This document shows positions 1 through 7,671 of a stretch of 52,044 nucleotides of DNA, one piece after another (the stretch's first letter is position 1; the number at the start of each line of letters is the position of its first letter). The DNA is taken from IMG/VR virus record IMGVR_UViG_3300028835_000313, positions 1 to 52,044 of that record; one strand, 5' to 3'. Made by a program: the position numbers and the translations under genes. The notes beneath the pieces were generated by a model. That model did no database searches, had not been told where the DNA came from, and saw only the letters and a program-made list of their open reading frames with translations. This DNA comes from a virus.

Positions 1-144
1 AAGGGACATACTAGATGTTTTTGACCAAAGGTATTACAACCTAAAAGAAGCATTATTGGCTCACAAAGGTGATACTTCTTACTTAGAAAAGAAATATCGC
101 TATGCAGCAACCGAAGTAATATTAGCACTGAATGAATCAATTAC
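1..144. repeat. Terminal direct repeat, left copy (circular closure)
   Basis: Bases 1-144 are identical to 51901-52044. This is the signature of a circularly permuted phage genome assembled past its closing point, or of 144-bp direct terminal repeats. The non-redundant length is 51,900 bp. An open reading frame continues unbroken through the joint, which supports true circular closure rather than chance similarity. Confidence 0.95.
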
Positions 145-523
145 CGAAAGAACTATTGATGAGGACGAACAAAAAAAAGAAGAGTACATAAAGAAATTGT
201 TGGAAATAATCTGTGACTGCGCTAATGTAGACCAAAAGGAACTACTACTTAGTGCTAATTCAAGGGATGAAAAATTCCTAATACCGAGACAATTACACAT
301 GTCTCTTCTTCACAAAACATTCAAATTGTCATTAACCAAGGCAGCAGGAGCTTATGGACAGGATCATTCCACATGCAGCTATTCATACAAGGCAGCAAGA
401 AGAGCGTATCAGTCTGATAAATTTTTTAGAGATCAATACTGGCCTGTTATAGATCATTGTATTAAATACGATACCGCAGTTAAGAAAAATAGAACAATGG
501 ATTATCTAAACGGTAAATCATGA
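1..523 (+). CDS. DnaA domain IV-like DNA-binding protein (3' part; gene starts at 51872)
   Basis: This is the main part of a 183-residue protein whose ATG lies at 51872 and which runs through the circular junction. The first in-frame start inside this copy (TTG at 56) is not the real start. The C-terminal half resembles domain IV of DnaA: an Arg-Gln-Leu-His-Met helix start, an Ala-Gly-Ala-Tyr-Gly turn, and the signature QDHSTCSYSYKAARR, close to the DnaA GRDHTTVxHA motif that contacts DnaA boxes. No AAA+ ATPase domain is present, so it would bind DNA without the initiator motor. It may act at the phage origin or as a regulator. It overlaps the next gene by 4 nt (ATGA). Confidence 0.75.
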   Translation, partial: RDILDVFDQRYYNLKEALLAHKGDTSYLEKKYRYAATEVILALNESITERTIDEDEQKKEEYIKKLLEIICDCANVDQKELLLSANSRDEKFLIPRQLHMSLLHKTFKLSLTKAAGAYGQDHSTCSYSYKAARRAYQSDKFFRDQYWPVIDHCIKYDTAVKKNRTMDYLNGKS

Positions 524-786
524 AAAGTACGATATTTGAATTTATAAGAAATCTCATGTTTTTGGCAGTGTTAATTTATATTTTATGGTATAATCACACC
601 AAACAGGAGCAAAGAGACAATGTAATTGAATTATTAGATCACAAAGTTGATTCATTGATAACAATCAATAAGCCATTAGTCCACAAAATTGATTCATTGT
701 CAGATCATATCCACTTTACAGATACTTCACATTTCAAATGGTGTGATTTTGTACCGAATGGAAAGTATAAACCTTATGGAGAATAG
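520..786 (+). CDS. Small membrane-anchored protein with predicted coiled coil
   Basis: An 88-residue protein starting in an ATGA overlap with the DnaA-C-like gene, so probably translationally coupled to it. Residues 7-24 form one hydrophobic segment (FIRNLMFLAVLIYILWY), followed by a charged stretch with repeated Asp-Ser-Leu spacing (HKVDSLI, HKIDSLSDHI) that looks helical. It is likely an inner-membrane protein with a soluble tail. I do not recognise the family. Confidence 0.7.
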   Translation: MKSTIFEFIRNLMFLAVLIYILWYNHTKQEQRDNVIELLDHKVDSLITINKPLVHKIDSLSDHIHFTDTSHFKWCDFVPNGKYKPYGE

Positions 787-835
787 ATAACGGTTGGTGT
801 TTGTGGAGTTTTTAAACCGATTAAAAAGAAATAAA

Positions 836-1081
836 ATGGAATTAAGAGAATGTAATTTAGTACAATTAGCCGAACAAAAAAGACAACTAATTGAGAATAG
901 TGATGAAGATTGGAAACAAAGTATTCCCTACAAAGAACGTATGCGTGAAATTAACCGTTGTATCGATGTTATAAAAGCCGAAGGCGGTGCGGTTTGCGGT
1001 GCATGCTGGGGTTCTGGATGGGAAACACAGTTTATTACCCCATGCCGTACGTGCAATGGAACTGGTAAAATAGCAAACTGA
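836..1081 (+). CDS. DnaJ-type zinc-knuckle small protein
   Basis: An 81-residue protein. The ATG at 836 is preferred over an in-frame TTG at 794 because it follows an A-rich leader (AAAAAGAAATAAA) typical of Bacteroidota starts. The C-terminus carries two CxxCxGxG-type knuckles, CGACWGSGW and CRTCNGTGK, as in the DnaJ central zinc domain; together they can bind one zinc. There is no J domain, so co-chaperone function cannot be claimed. Confidence 0.7.
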   Translation: MELRECNLVQLAEQKRQLIENSDEDWKQSIPYKERMREINRCIDVIKAEGGAVCGACWGSGWETQFITPCRTCNGTGKIAN

Positions 1082-1162
1082 TTTATAACTGCGTATATGT
1101 TCACCTTTTGTTATACAAACCTTTTAGAAATTAGATTATGAAACAATTTATCCTGAAATAGA

Positions 1163-1450
1163 ATGAAAAAACACACTAAATTATACTTTGATTTCTTCGA
1201 AGTTGATTATGATCCTGTTTCTGGCTGGCATGATTGCGTAAGTGAAATTTCAGGCGAACCTGCTGTTGATGTACACCATATAGAATCAAGAGGAATGGGT
1301 GGTTCTAAAAATGCAGATAAAATTGAGAATCTAATGGCATTAACCAGGAATGAACACGATTTTTATGGAGACAAAAAAGAACATTTAGAATATTTAAAAC
1401 AAATTCATGCAGATTATATTAAGAGATTTACCGAAAATAAGTCTCAATAA
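1163..1450 (+). CDS. HNH-type nuclease
   Basis: A 95-residue protein. The core shows the HNH pattern: an Asp-Val-His-His-Ile start (HHIESRGMGGSK), a central Asn (IENLMALT), and a final EHDFYG segment supplying the last His. It is a compact free-standing HNH domain of the kind found in phage replication or recombination blocks and is not linked to DNA-recognition modules. Its 3' end overlaps the resolvase gene by 44 nt in another frame. The role could be recombination or nicking. Confidence 0.65.
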   Translation: MKKHTKLYFDFFEVDYDPVSGWHDCVSEISGEPAVDVHHIESRGMGGSKNADKIENLMALTRNEHDFYGDKKEHLEYLKQIHADYIKRFTENKSQ

Positions 1451-1739
1451 ATGGTATGCTTCTGAACATTGGACTAATCGAAAGACAAGTAAGGATAATT
1501 ATAAACTTCTCGTAAAGAGCCAATTTAAGCACGTATTTAAGAAGGATAAACAATATGAGGTCGAATATATGTTTTGCTTTAAATCTCGTCCTCTTGATGC
1601 CTCAAATTGTATTGCAATGGTTAAATTGATTGAGGACATTATTTTTGAAGATGATAAGTGGGACATTATTTTAAATATTAAAATTTCATCAGGCAAAGCA
1701 TCTTCTGATTATGTAGTTATCGAAGTTAATGAAATATAA
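1407..1739 (+). CDS. RusA-like Holliday junction resolvase
   Basis: A 110-residue protein of RusA family length (about 120). The N-terminal SLNKWYASEHWTNR resembles the LNKxYxxxHWxxR opening of Bacteroidota RusA-like proteins. The acidic core appears as RPLDASNCIAMVK, then IEDIIFEDDKWD, matching the RusA D-x-D/N-N-xxK...D...DDD arrangement that binds Mg2+ and cuts four-way junctions. The second Asp position is Ser-Asn, so the active site is somewhat divergent. It would resolve junctions made by the exonuclease-driven recombination system. Confidence 0.62.
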   Translation: MQIILRDLPKISLNKWYASEHWTNRKTSKDNYKLLVKSQFKHVFKKDKQYEVEYMFCFKSRPLDASNCIAMVKLIEDIIFEDDKWDIILNIKISSGKASSDYVVIEVNEI

Positions 1740-1772
1740 TGCTGAAGGAATTGAATAAACGTATTAAAGAGT

Positions 1773-2057
1773 ATGATCTCATATAAGAAGTTAAAATATG
1801 TAGACGAGAAAGAAATCATTCCACGAAGATATTGTACAGATAAGCTATTTAAACAACTTAGGAAAGCCGGATTCGAGACTGCCGGATATGAGAAATCACT
1901 TGAATCGATTCTCCAGGATAAAGGCTTCGGGCTCCCGGTTAAATATAACGAGCATTTTGTATTCACTGTTAAAGGTAAGTACACTAGAATGTATCTAAAT
2001 TATGTAGATAGCCTGGCAAATGAAATTTTATTGTTACGTGAATTGAAATTGATATGA
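1773..2057 (+). CDS. Hypothetical protein
   Basis: A 94-residue, charged, soluble protein without cysteine clusters or membrane segments. It lies between the RusA-like resolvase and the methyltransferase in the plus-strand block. Good coding appearance and tight spacing support it. I do not recognise the family. Confidence 0.6.
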   Translation: MISYKKLKYVDEKEIIPRRYCTDKLFKQLRKAGFETAGYEKSLESILQDKGFGLPVKYNEHFVFTVKGKYTRMYLNYVDSLANEILLLRELKLI

Positions 2058-2097
2058 GAACACCTGAAATAAATACTTACTTAATAGACTGTATGGA

Positions 2098-3111
2098 ATG
2101 AGAGAAATAAATAAAATATATTGCGATAACTGGCTAAATAATAATCTGCCTGATAAGTGTGCAAAATTAATAATTGCAGATCCTCCATATTTTGAAGTAA
2201 AAGGAGAGTTTGATTTTATATGGAAAACATTTGAGGACTATTTAAAAGATGTTGAAAAGTGGGCGATTGAATGTAAAAGGGTGCTTGCTGATAATGGTAC
2301 TTTATTTTGGTATGGACATGCCAAAAATATAGCATACTCACAAATTATTTTTGATAAAATATTTGAACTTGTAAATAACATAGTATGGGAAAAAACAGAT
2401 TGCCAAACAAATAAAGGAATTGAATATTTTAGAATGTTTGCTCCAATAACTGAACGCATACTAATGTACCAACACAAAGATGAATATCACGATATAGTAA
2501 GGATGGCTATTGAAGAAGTCCAGAAATATTTAAATACATTAACAACAAAAAATGAATTAGCAGAAATGCTTTTGAATATTGGTAATTGTAAAAATATTGC
2601 AAGTGCTAAGCAAAATGCTCATAACATATTGAGCCAACGAAGTGCAAAACCACAAATGATAACAGAATTGCAGTATGATTTAATTGCAAAAGATAAAATG
2701 TTATACAGCGAATTGGCTGCGCTATATGAAATAAAAAGGATAGAATTTGATTTAAAAAGAAGACCATTTAATAATTTTAAAAAACTAAGCGATGTTCTTA
2801 AATTTAGCCAACAAGCCAATATTTCCGGGAATTACGACCATGACACAATTAAGCCGGAGAAACTAACAAGAGCCTTAATTTTGACTTGCAGCCGTAAAGA
2901 TGACTTAGTAGTAGTGCCATTTGCCGGAAGCGGAACAGAATGCGCTATGAGTGCCAAAGAAGGGCGACTATTTATAGGCTTTGACATTGAACAAAAACAT
3001 GTTAATACAAGCAATGAACGATGCAAAATACAGCTTCAGCGCAAAAACGATATTAAAGAGTTCGGATTCGCCAAGACTGAACTATCTAAAATCAATCCAA
3101 CTTTATTTTGA
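2098..3111 (+). CDS. DNA methyltransferase (beta-class, N6-adenine or N4-cytosine)
   Basis: A 337-residue protein. Catalytic motif IV (LIIADPPYF, residues 24-32) comes first, and the AdoMet-binding motif I (VVVPFAGSGTECA, about residues 271-283, then GFDIE) comes near the C-terminus. That order defines the beta group, which methylates an exocyclic amino group. The middle (about 130-240) is helical and likely holds target recognition. No restriction partner lies nearby, so it is probably an orphan phage enzyme that protects against host restriction or marks phage DNA. The stop codon overlaps the -33 element of the next promoter. Confidence 0.88.
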   Translation: MREINKIYCDNWLNNNLPDKCAKLIIADPPYFEVKGEFDFIWKTFEDYLKDVEKWAIECKRVLADNGTLFWYGHAKNIAYSQIIFDKIFELVNNIVWEKTDCQTNKGIEYFRMFAPITERILMYQHKDEYHDIVRMAIEEVQKYLNTLTTKNELAEMLLNIGNCKNIASAKQNAHNILSQRSAKPQMITELQYDLIAKDKMLYSELAALYEIKRIEFDLKRRPFNNFKKLSDVLKFSQQANISGNYDHDTIKPEKLTRALILTCSRKDDLVVVPFAGSGTECAMSAKEGRLFIGFDIEQKHVNTSNERCKIQLQRKNDIKEFGFAKTELSKINPTLF

Positions 3112-3137
3112 TTTGTACAACTTTTGTATTACATTTG
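3107..3137 (+). promoter_or_regulatory. Bacteroidota-type promoter for the HTH-antirepressor pair
   Basis: TTTG (3107-3110), 19-bp spacer, TACATTTG (3130-3137). Both boxes match the Bacteroidota consensus exactly (-33 TTTG, -7 TAnnTTTG). The predicted start is near 3144, which excludes the upstream TTG at 3124 and supports ATG 3157 for the next gene. Confidence 0.8.
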
Positions 3138-3156
3138 CTATCAAACTATATTAGTT

Positions 3157-3339
3157 ATGGAAGATATACAAGAAAAAGCAACTTTGAGAGTTAAATCTTG
3201 CGTTAAAAGAAAGCTCTTTACAAAGACTGATTTTGCCAAAATGTTAAATATCGGCAGACCCACACTAGACTCCAGGTTGAAAAAAGGAGATTGGAGAAAG
3301 AAAGAGTTGGATATAATCTTTAACGAAACTGAATTCTAA
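3157..3339 (+). CDS. Small helix-turn-helix protein
   Basis: A 60-residue protein; the start is set by the promoter immediately upstream. The segment TKTDFAKMLNIGRPTLDSRL has the spacing of a helix-turn-helix (helix, turn at Gly, recognition helix PTLDSRL). It is first in a two-gene unit: its stop overlaps the ATG of the antirepressor by one base. It may bind DNA as a regulator or feed the antirepressor switch. Confidence 0.65.
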   Translation: MEDIQEKATLRVKSCVKRKLFTKTDFAKMLNIGRPTLDSRLKKGDWRKKELDIIFNETEF

Positions 3340-4082
3340 TGGACAATCTAATCAAGATTTACGATCATAAAGAATCAAGGGTAGCCAGTGCAAGGGATTT
3401 GCATTTATTTCTTGAAAGTAAACAGGATTTTTCTACATGGATTAAAAACCGTATAGATAAATTTGGTTTTATTGAAGATCAAGACTATACAACGTTCCAT
3501 AAAATTGTGGAGCGTGCAAAGAGAAAAGAGTATGCAATTACTATGGATATGGCTAAAGAACTTTCTATGGTTGAGAACAATGAAAAAGGACGTATTGCAA
3601 GGAGGTATTTTATTGATGCTGAAAAGAAATACCGACAATCAGTTCAATTATCGGTGCCACAATCTTATGCTGAAGCATTAGAACTTGCAGCCAAGCAAGC
3701 CAGAGATATTGAATCAAAGGATAAATTAATAGCTATTCAGGCACCAAAGGCTAGTTTTGCCGACAGAGTTATTGATTCTGAAGATAATCACCTTGTAGAT
3801 ATTGGTCAGGCTGCAAAACTGCTTAAAATACCCAACATGGGGCGGAATATATTCTTTGGTAAACTAAGGAATGATGGTATTTTATTCAATTCCAGGAACG
3901 AGCCTAAACAACAATACATCAATCAAGGCTATTTCGAACTACGTGAAAAGAAGATTGAACGAGAAAACCATTCATCATTTGTAGTTAACAAAGTTTTAGT
4001 TACTCAGAAAGGATTATTCTGGCTGTCTAAAAAGTATGGTGGAGAATTTAAACCTGGATTTCCTGCATTAAAAGTTGAATAA
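3339..4082 (+). CDS. Phage antirepressor (AntA/AntB N-terminal, KilA-C/ANT C-terminal)
   Basis: A 247-residue two-domain protein. Residues 10-95 match the AntA/AntB domain (SARDLHLFLESKQDFSTWIK, then ITMDMAKELSMVENNEKGR). After a helical linker, about residues 145-245 form an ANT/KilA-C domain (LVDIGQAAKLLKI, GRNIFFGKLRNDGIL, VLVTQKGLFWLSKKYG). Antirepressors of this type bind and inactivate repressors in temperate phages. It is cotranscribed with the upstream HTH gene from a consensus promoter. No integrase is present in this genome, which makes its role less obvious. Confidence 0.88.
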   Translation: MDNLIKIYDHKESRVASARDLHLFLESKQDFSTWIKNRIDKFGFIEDQDYTTFHKIVERAKRKEYAITMDMAKELSMVENNEKGRIARRYFIDAEKKYRQSVQLSVPQSYAEALELAAKQARDIESKDKLIAIQAPKASFADRVIDSEDNHLVDIGQAAKLLKIPNMGRNIFFGKLRNDGILFNSRNEPKQQYINQGYFELREKKIERENHSSFVVNKVLVTQKGLFWLSKKYGGEFKPGFPALKVE

Positions 4083-4083
4083 T

Positions 4084-4698
4084 ATGAAAACACTACAATT
4101 AAACCACATCCAGCATTACCCTATGGGGAAGAATGGAGTAAAACTTATAACTGCAAAACATCAAATAAAATATGGGGAAAGAACTATTCTAACCCTGAAT
4201 GGTGTATGCTGGGATGATAACAATGATGATTTGAATATGGAATTTATCCATGAAAATGATTTAATATTTTCAAATTGTATGAAACCAATGCAATTAATCC
4301 TTCACGATCTATCCGACCTAACCAAACCAATAAAAGTAGAAGGCTATAACGATGGGAAAGAATTTATACCAATGGTGGAATTATTTCAAATGATATACAC
4401 AGATGAGTTGATAGAAATGTTTAATAATTTCAATGGGTATAAGCTTGGCTGTAATAAGGAGAATGATTGTTATTACATGATATTTGATAATTATGACTTT
4501 GATGGTGTTCACACTAAAGCAGAATATGAAGTTCAATTTTATTATAAAAATGGATGTTTAGTTCTGGATGTTCCTGTTTGGATGGATAATGTGATAGAAA
4601 ATAATTATTCCCTATACCAAAAACTATTTGAATGGAAATTTGACGTATTCGAATTAATCCCGGGCGGTTTAGCGATAGATGTAAATACCATAAAATAA
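4084..4698 (+). CDS. Hypothetical protein
   Basis: A 204-residue acidic soluble protein; ATG 4084 is chosen over the TTG at 4075. It follows the antirepressor stop (4082) almost directly, so it may be in the same unit. It contains MKTLQLNHIQHYP at the start and several Asp/Asn-rich turns (WDDNNDDLN, DNYDFDG). The same kind of protein occurs in Bacteroidota phages as an unnamed family by my recollection, without known function. Confidence 0.6.
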   Translation: MKTLQLNHIQHYPMGKNGVKLITAKHQIKYGERTILTLNGVCWDDNNDDLNMEFIHENDLIFSNCMKPMQLILHDLSDLTKPIKVEGYNDGKEFIPMVELFQMIYTDELIEMFNNFNGYKLGCNKENDCYYMIFDNYDFDGVHTKAEYEVQFYYKNGCLVLDVPVWMDNVIENNYSLYQKLFEWKFDVFELIPGGLAIDVNTIK

Positions 4699-4704
4699 AT
4701 AACA

Positions 4705-5412
4705 ATGTCAGATTCATGCAATATTAAATTAGAGCCATATAAATACAGATGTTTATGCGGAGGGGTAGTTACTAGAGAAAATTGGAAAAATAAGGGATAT
4801 AAATTTAACAATGTAAGCGGATTTAAATGGATGCCTTGTAGTAAATGTGGTAAAAATTACACTAATCAAGATAGAGGCGTACATATTTATTACATTGAAG
4901 AAAATGAGTATTGGATTGATATGCTGGGATACAAAGGTGCTTATAAAATAAGTAATCACGGAAGAATTAAGTCTTTAAAGAGAAAAGACTCTATTGGGAG
5001 AAAGGTTAATGAAAAGATGATAAGTCAAAGGTTATCAAAAGAAGGATATTTTATGGTTAAACTCTACAATAAAAGATATCAAGTTCATCAATCAATGGTA
5101 GAATCATTTCTACAAACAAAAACAGATGGTAAAAATTTCGTCGTCAATCATATTGATCATAACAAGGAAAATAACCACTTATCCAATTTAGAAATCGTTA
5201 CCCCAAGACAAAATTCAAACAAAAAACATATAAAGCATTCTTCAAAATACACAGGAGTAACATGGAACAAGAACAAAAACAAATGGACTTCTAGGATATA
5301 TCTAAATGGAAAATTAAAACATTTAGGTCATTTCGATAACGAATATGAAGCTCATCTAGCATACGAAAAAGAATTAGAAGGAATCTGGATAGATATTAAC
5401 ACACTTGATTAA
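4705..5412 (+). CDS. Zinc-ribbon domain fused to an HNH homing endonuclease (NUMOD4-HNH-AP2)
   Basis: A 235-residue chimeric protein. Residues 12-55 hold two CxxC knuckles (CLCGG and CSKCGKN) typical of a small zinc-ribbon phage protein. From about residue 68 comes a NUMOD4-like segment (EYWIDMLGYKGAYKISNHGR), then an HNH core (QVHQSMVESF, VVNHIDHNKENNHLSNLE) and a C-terminal AP2-like DNA-binding domain (YTGVTWNKNKNKWTSRIY, HLGHFDNEYEAHLAYE). It looks like a homing endonuclease that captured or interrupted a zinc-ribbon gene and became fused to its first 60 codons. It would make site-specific DNA breaks that spread its own gene. Confidence 0.85.
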   Translation: MSDSCNIKLEPYKYRCLCGGVVTRENWKNKGYKFNNVSGFKWMPCSKCGKNYTNQDRGVHIYYIEENEYWIDMLGYKGAYKISNHGRIKSLKRKDSIGRKVNEKMISQRLSKEGYFMVKLYNKRYQVHQSMVESFLQTKTDGKNFVVNHIDHNKENNHLSNLEIVTPRQNSNKKHIKHSSKYTGVTWNKNKNKWTSRIYLNGKLKHLGHFDNEYEAHLAYEKELEGIWIDINTLD

Positions 5413-5437
5413 TATAAATCAAATTAAATAAACAGTT

Positions 5438-5788
5438 ATGGAACACTTATTTTATGATGGTAATTTCTATAGTGAATTGTCTGAATACTTAGAATACCAC
5501 GACATAAAAAGGGAAGAAGTCGAATCTTATCCAGATGATTATAAACTAGAGATGAACGGTTCAAAATTAGAGCCAATAGTTCAGTTTGATGCTGAATGGA
5601 TAAGTGAAAGGATTTGCGAAGAAAGATTTTCTGAGAATAATTGTGACAGTGAAACTTCTAAAATAATGAAGGCCTTAAATGACTGTATAGATTTTGACAA
5701 ACTCAATAGTCAGATACCAAAGCTTTATTATGAGAACAGGAGAGACAAATGTGTATTTACTAAAGCAGATTTATTGGAATTGTTATAA
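5438..5788 (+). CDS. Hypothetical acidic protein
   Basis: A 116-residue, strongly acidic protein (EYLEYHDIKREEVESYPDD) with no membrane segment. It follows the homing endonuclease by 25 nt. Its N-terminus does not continue the zinc-ribbon protein disrupted upstream, so it is probably a separate gene. Acidic proteins of this size can mimic DNA, but nothing here proves that. Confidence 0.6.
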   Translation: MEHLFYDGNFYSELSEYLEYHDIKREEVESYPDDYKLEMNGSKLEPIVQFDAEWISERICEERFSENNCDSETSKIMKALNDCIDFDKLNSQIPKLYYENRRDKCVFTKADLLELL

Positions 5789-5835
5789 TACACTTGATTA
5801 AATAACACAACTTTAAAACAATTTGAACTAAAGTC

Positions 5836-6012
5836 ATGGTAGAAAAAGGACAAACAATAAAGTTTAAAGATGGACTTAAATATGAAGTACTAAAAGTTTT
5901 CGATACAGGTCATGCAGATTTAAAATCTAAACAACCTTTATTTGAATGGATGCCAGATTTTTACCCTGTTTTCTATTCAATCAAACTTAAAGATTACGAG
6001 ATAATTAATTAA
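5836..6012 (+). CDS. Hypothetical small protein
   Basis: A 58-residue protein starting MVEKGQTIKFKDGLKY. It sits in a run of small same-strand genes with A-rich leaders. The opening resembles beta-rich small phage proteins; no family recognised. Confidence 0.55.
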   Translation: MVEKGQTIKFKDGLKYEVLKVFDTGHADLKSKQPLFEWMPDFYPVFYSIKLKDYEIIN

Positions 6013-6030
6013 CCTTTAAAACAAACGACT

Positions 6031-6216
6031 ATGAAATATTTAATAAGAGTTCAGGCCAATCATGATTGCTGGATTGCAGATGGAAGTAGCGATCCTTCGA
6101 GAACAACAATTAAAAAACATGCAAAGGTTTTTAGTAAAAAGCATATTGCTGAAAAACGAAAAGTAAAACTTGAAAGAGAGTACCCAAATAGAGCATTTTC
6201 AGTTGAACCAGTTTAG
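6031..6216 (+). CDS. Hypothetical small basic protein
   Basis: A 61-residue basic protein (MKYLIRVQANHDCWIADG, then a Lys/Arg-rich helix AEKRKVKLEREYP). The gene follows the leader ACAAACGACT. No membrane segment or zinc motif. Function unknown. Confidence 0.55.
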   Translation: MKYLIRVQANHDCWIADGSSDPSRTTIKKHAKVFSKKHIAEKRKVKLEREYPNRAFSVEPV

Positions 6217-6262
6217 TTCCCATTAAAACTAAGTATCCAATTAAACACTTAAAATAAAACAA

Positions 6263-6481
6263 ATGAAAAACAAAGTCAAATCAATTACTGAAGCATTTTC
6301 AATGCAACCTGCAACATTAAGTATTGTGGACAAGCCAGCAAAATTCAATCCTAAAGATTCAATAAAAGAAATTAAATTGGAAATTGTAAATGGTGATCTT
6401 AATGTTTATACTGGATACAATTTTGATGGGAAAAGGCTTTTTATGTATAATGCCAAATCAGTAAATGTCCACTGTGTTTAA
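6263..6481 (+). CDS. Hypothetical small protein
   Basis: A 72-residue protein with a likely beta-strand C-terminus (LEIVNGDLNVYTGYNFDG). Same-strand spacing to neighbours is 46 and 17 nt. Function unknown. Confidence 0.55.
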   Translation: MKNKVKSITEAFSMQPATLSIVDKPAKFNPKDSIKEIKLEIVNGDLNVYTGYNFDGKRLFMYNAKSVNVHCV

Positions 6482-6498
6482 AGGAAAAGCAATTTATT

Positions 6499-6744
6499 AT
6501 GGCATATTTTAGTAATTCATCAGACGGGGCAATATTTGACGAACAGTGTTCTAAGTGTAAATACGGAGAAGATTCTTGTCCAATTGCAACAGCTCAATTT
6601 CTTTATAATTATGATGTCTGTGGTAATAAAACAGCAACCAATATTTTAAATACAATAGTGGATGAAAAAGGTATTTGTCAAATGCGACATACTTTTAAAA
6701 AGGATTTAGCTACAGACGGAAGCACACAAATAAAATTATTCTAA
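6499..6744 (+). CDS. Cysteine-rich small protein
   Basis: An 81-residue protein with five cysteines: CSKCKYGEDSCPI, then CGN and GICQM. The spacing suggests a metal or Fe-S site. Similar short Cys-rich proteins (QFLYNYD...ILNTIV...FKKD) are frequent in Bacteroidota phages by my recollection. Function unknown. Confidence 0.6.
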   Translation: MAYFSNSSDGAIFDEQCSKCKYGEDSCPIATAQFLYNYDVCGNKTATNILNTIVDEKGICQMRHTFKKDLATDGSTQIKLF

Positions 6745-6788
6745 TTGCGTTTGAAGAGATTATAACTTATTTGAATAACTAAAATATT

Positions 6789-7106
6789 ATGAATAAAGAA
6801 AAATTAGCAGAAAACCACGCAAAAGAAATGTGGGGCGACCCAGCACTGCAAAGACAAAGAGAATACGCACAGCATTCTTTTAAAAAAGGATATGAAGCCC
6901 ACGAAAGTGAAGTTAAAAATTTACGTAGGGAAAAACTAGCTGAAAGTATATTGATAGCATTACTTCAAAACCCTGAGAGGTATAAATATATAGCCGGGAA
7001 AGTTGAGAGTGGAGAACTTAAACAAGAAGAAGCAAACCTTAAAAACATAAAAAAAGCCTATAAAATAGCTGATAGCTTTTTGAATATTGAGGTAAATGAA
7101 CGTTAA
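6789..7106 (+). CDS. Hypothetical helical protein
   Basis: A 105-residue charged protein, probably all-helical (MNKEKLAENHAKEMWGD; KVESGELKQEEANLKNIKKA). No recognisable domain. It is followed 15 nt later by the LRIGNY-family gene and may be cotranscribed. Confidence 0.55.
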   Translation: MNKEKLAENHAKEMWGDPALQRQREYAQHSFKKGYEAHESEVKNLRREKLAESILIALLQNPERYKYIAGKVESGELKQEEANLKNIKKAYKIADSFLNIEVNER

Positions 7107-7121
7107 CTTATTTGAATAACT

Positions 7122-7505
7122 ATGGAAGCAACATATTTACGAATTGGAAATTATTTAATTGATAGAGACAACAGGCTATGCAGAGTAGAAGCAATAAAGC
7201 CAGATGATTATAAAGAATGCGAATATGAGTTTGAAGCACCTGCAATAAGTGGAGCAATTACAGGATTACCACACAAACCTATTCAATTAACAGAAGAATG
7301 GTTGGTTAAATCGAACGCCAAAATAATTAATGCCAATTTCCAATCATATATCTTGGAAAGATTTATATTGACATGGAAAAGTGCCTATAAGTATTGGTAT
7401 GTTATGGATTCAGAAAGCTTAACTTATCTGACAAAAATAGAATTCGTTCACGAGTGGCAGAATTTCTACTTTGTTATGCAGGGAGTAGAATTAAGATTTG
7501 AATAA
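7122..7505 (+). CDS. LRIGNY-family phage protein
   Basis: A 127-residue protein with the pattern TYLRIGNYLIDR near the start, IQLTEEWLVK in the middle, and a C-terminal FVHEWQNFYFVMQGVEL. The same three blocks occur in the protein at 42387-42800 on the opposite strand (LRIGNYFNDR, ILLTEEWLVK, YVHQLQNLYFALTGKEL), so the two are diverged paralogs. The family is common in Bacteroidota phages by my recollection; function unknown. Confidence 0.7.
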   Translation: MEATYLRIGNYLIDRDNRLCRVEAIKPDDYKECEYEFEAPAISGAITGLPHKPIQLTEEWLVKSNAKIINANFQSYILERFILTWKSAYKYWYVMDSESLTYLTKIEFVHEWQNFYFVMQGVELRFE

Positions 7506-7528
7506 TTAAAAACTATTCACTACATTTG
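7497..7528 (+). promoter_or_regulatory. Bacteroidota-type promoter for the helicase leader
   Basis: TTTG (7497-7500), 20-bp spacer, TACATTTG (7521-7528): both boxes are exact. The transcript should begin near 7534, precisely where the first strand of the long leader stem starts. Confidence 0.8.
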
Positions 7529-7533
7529 CTTAC

Positions 7534-7671
7534 AGCAACAATTTATTAAACAAGTATCAATTGAAATTTTATTTAAAAACATAGTACAGATTAAGGGGAG
7601 AGAATTCGAAACGCTTGTTTAGAATTGTTGCTAACTCGAACCTTTCTCTGTGCGTTCATATCTTAGCAACT
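7534..7671 (+). promoter_or_regulatory. Structured leader RNA (element C), possible strand-exchange switch
   Basis: The 138-nt leader of the helicase gene begins at the predicted transcription start. Strand 1 (7534-7543 and 7547-7554) pairs with strand 2 (7614-7621 and 7623-7632) to give an 18-bp interrupted stem. Strand 2 also contains GTTGCTAA (7627-7634), perfectly complementary to TTAGCAAC (7663-7670), which ends one base before the helicase ATG (7672). The two pairings exclude one another, so the leader can either free or occlude the start codon. Ligand or trigger is unknown. Confidence 0.6.

Noticed and set aside
7615-7671. Upstream TTG start for the helicase
   Set aside because: It would lie inside the leader stem; the ATG at 7672 gives the standard helicase N-terminus.
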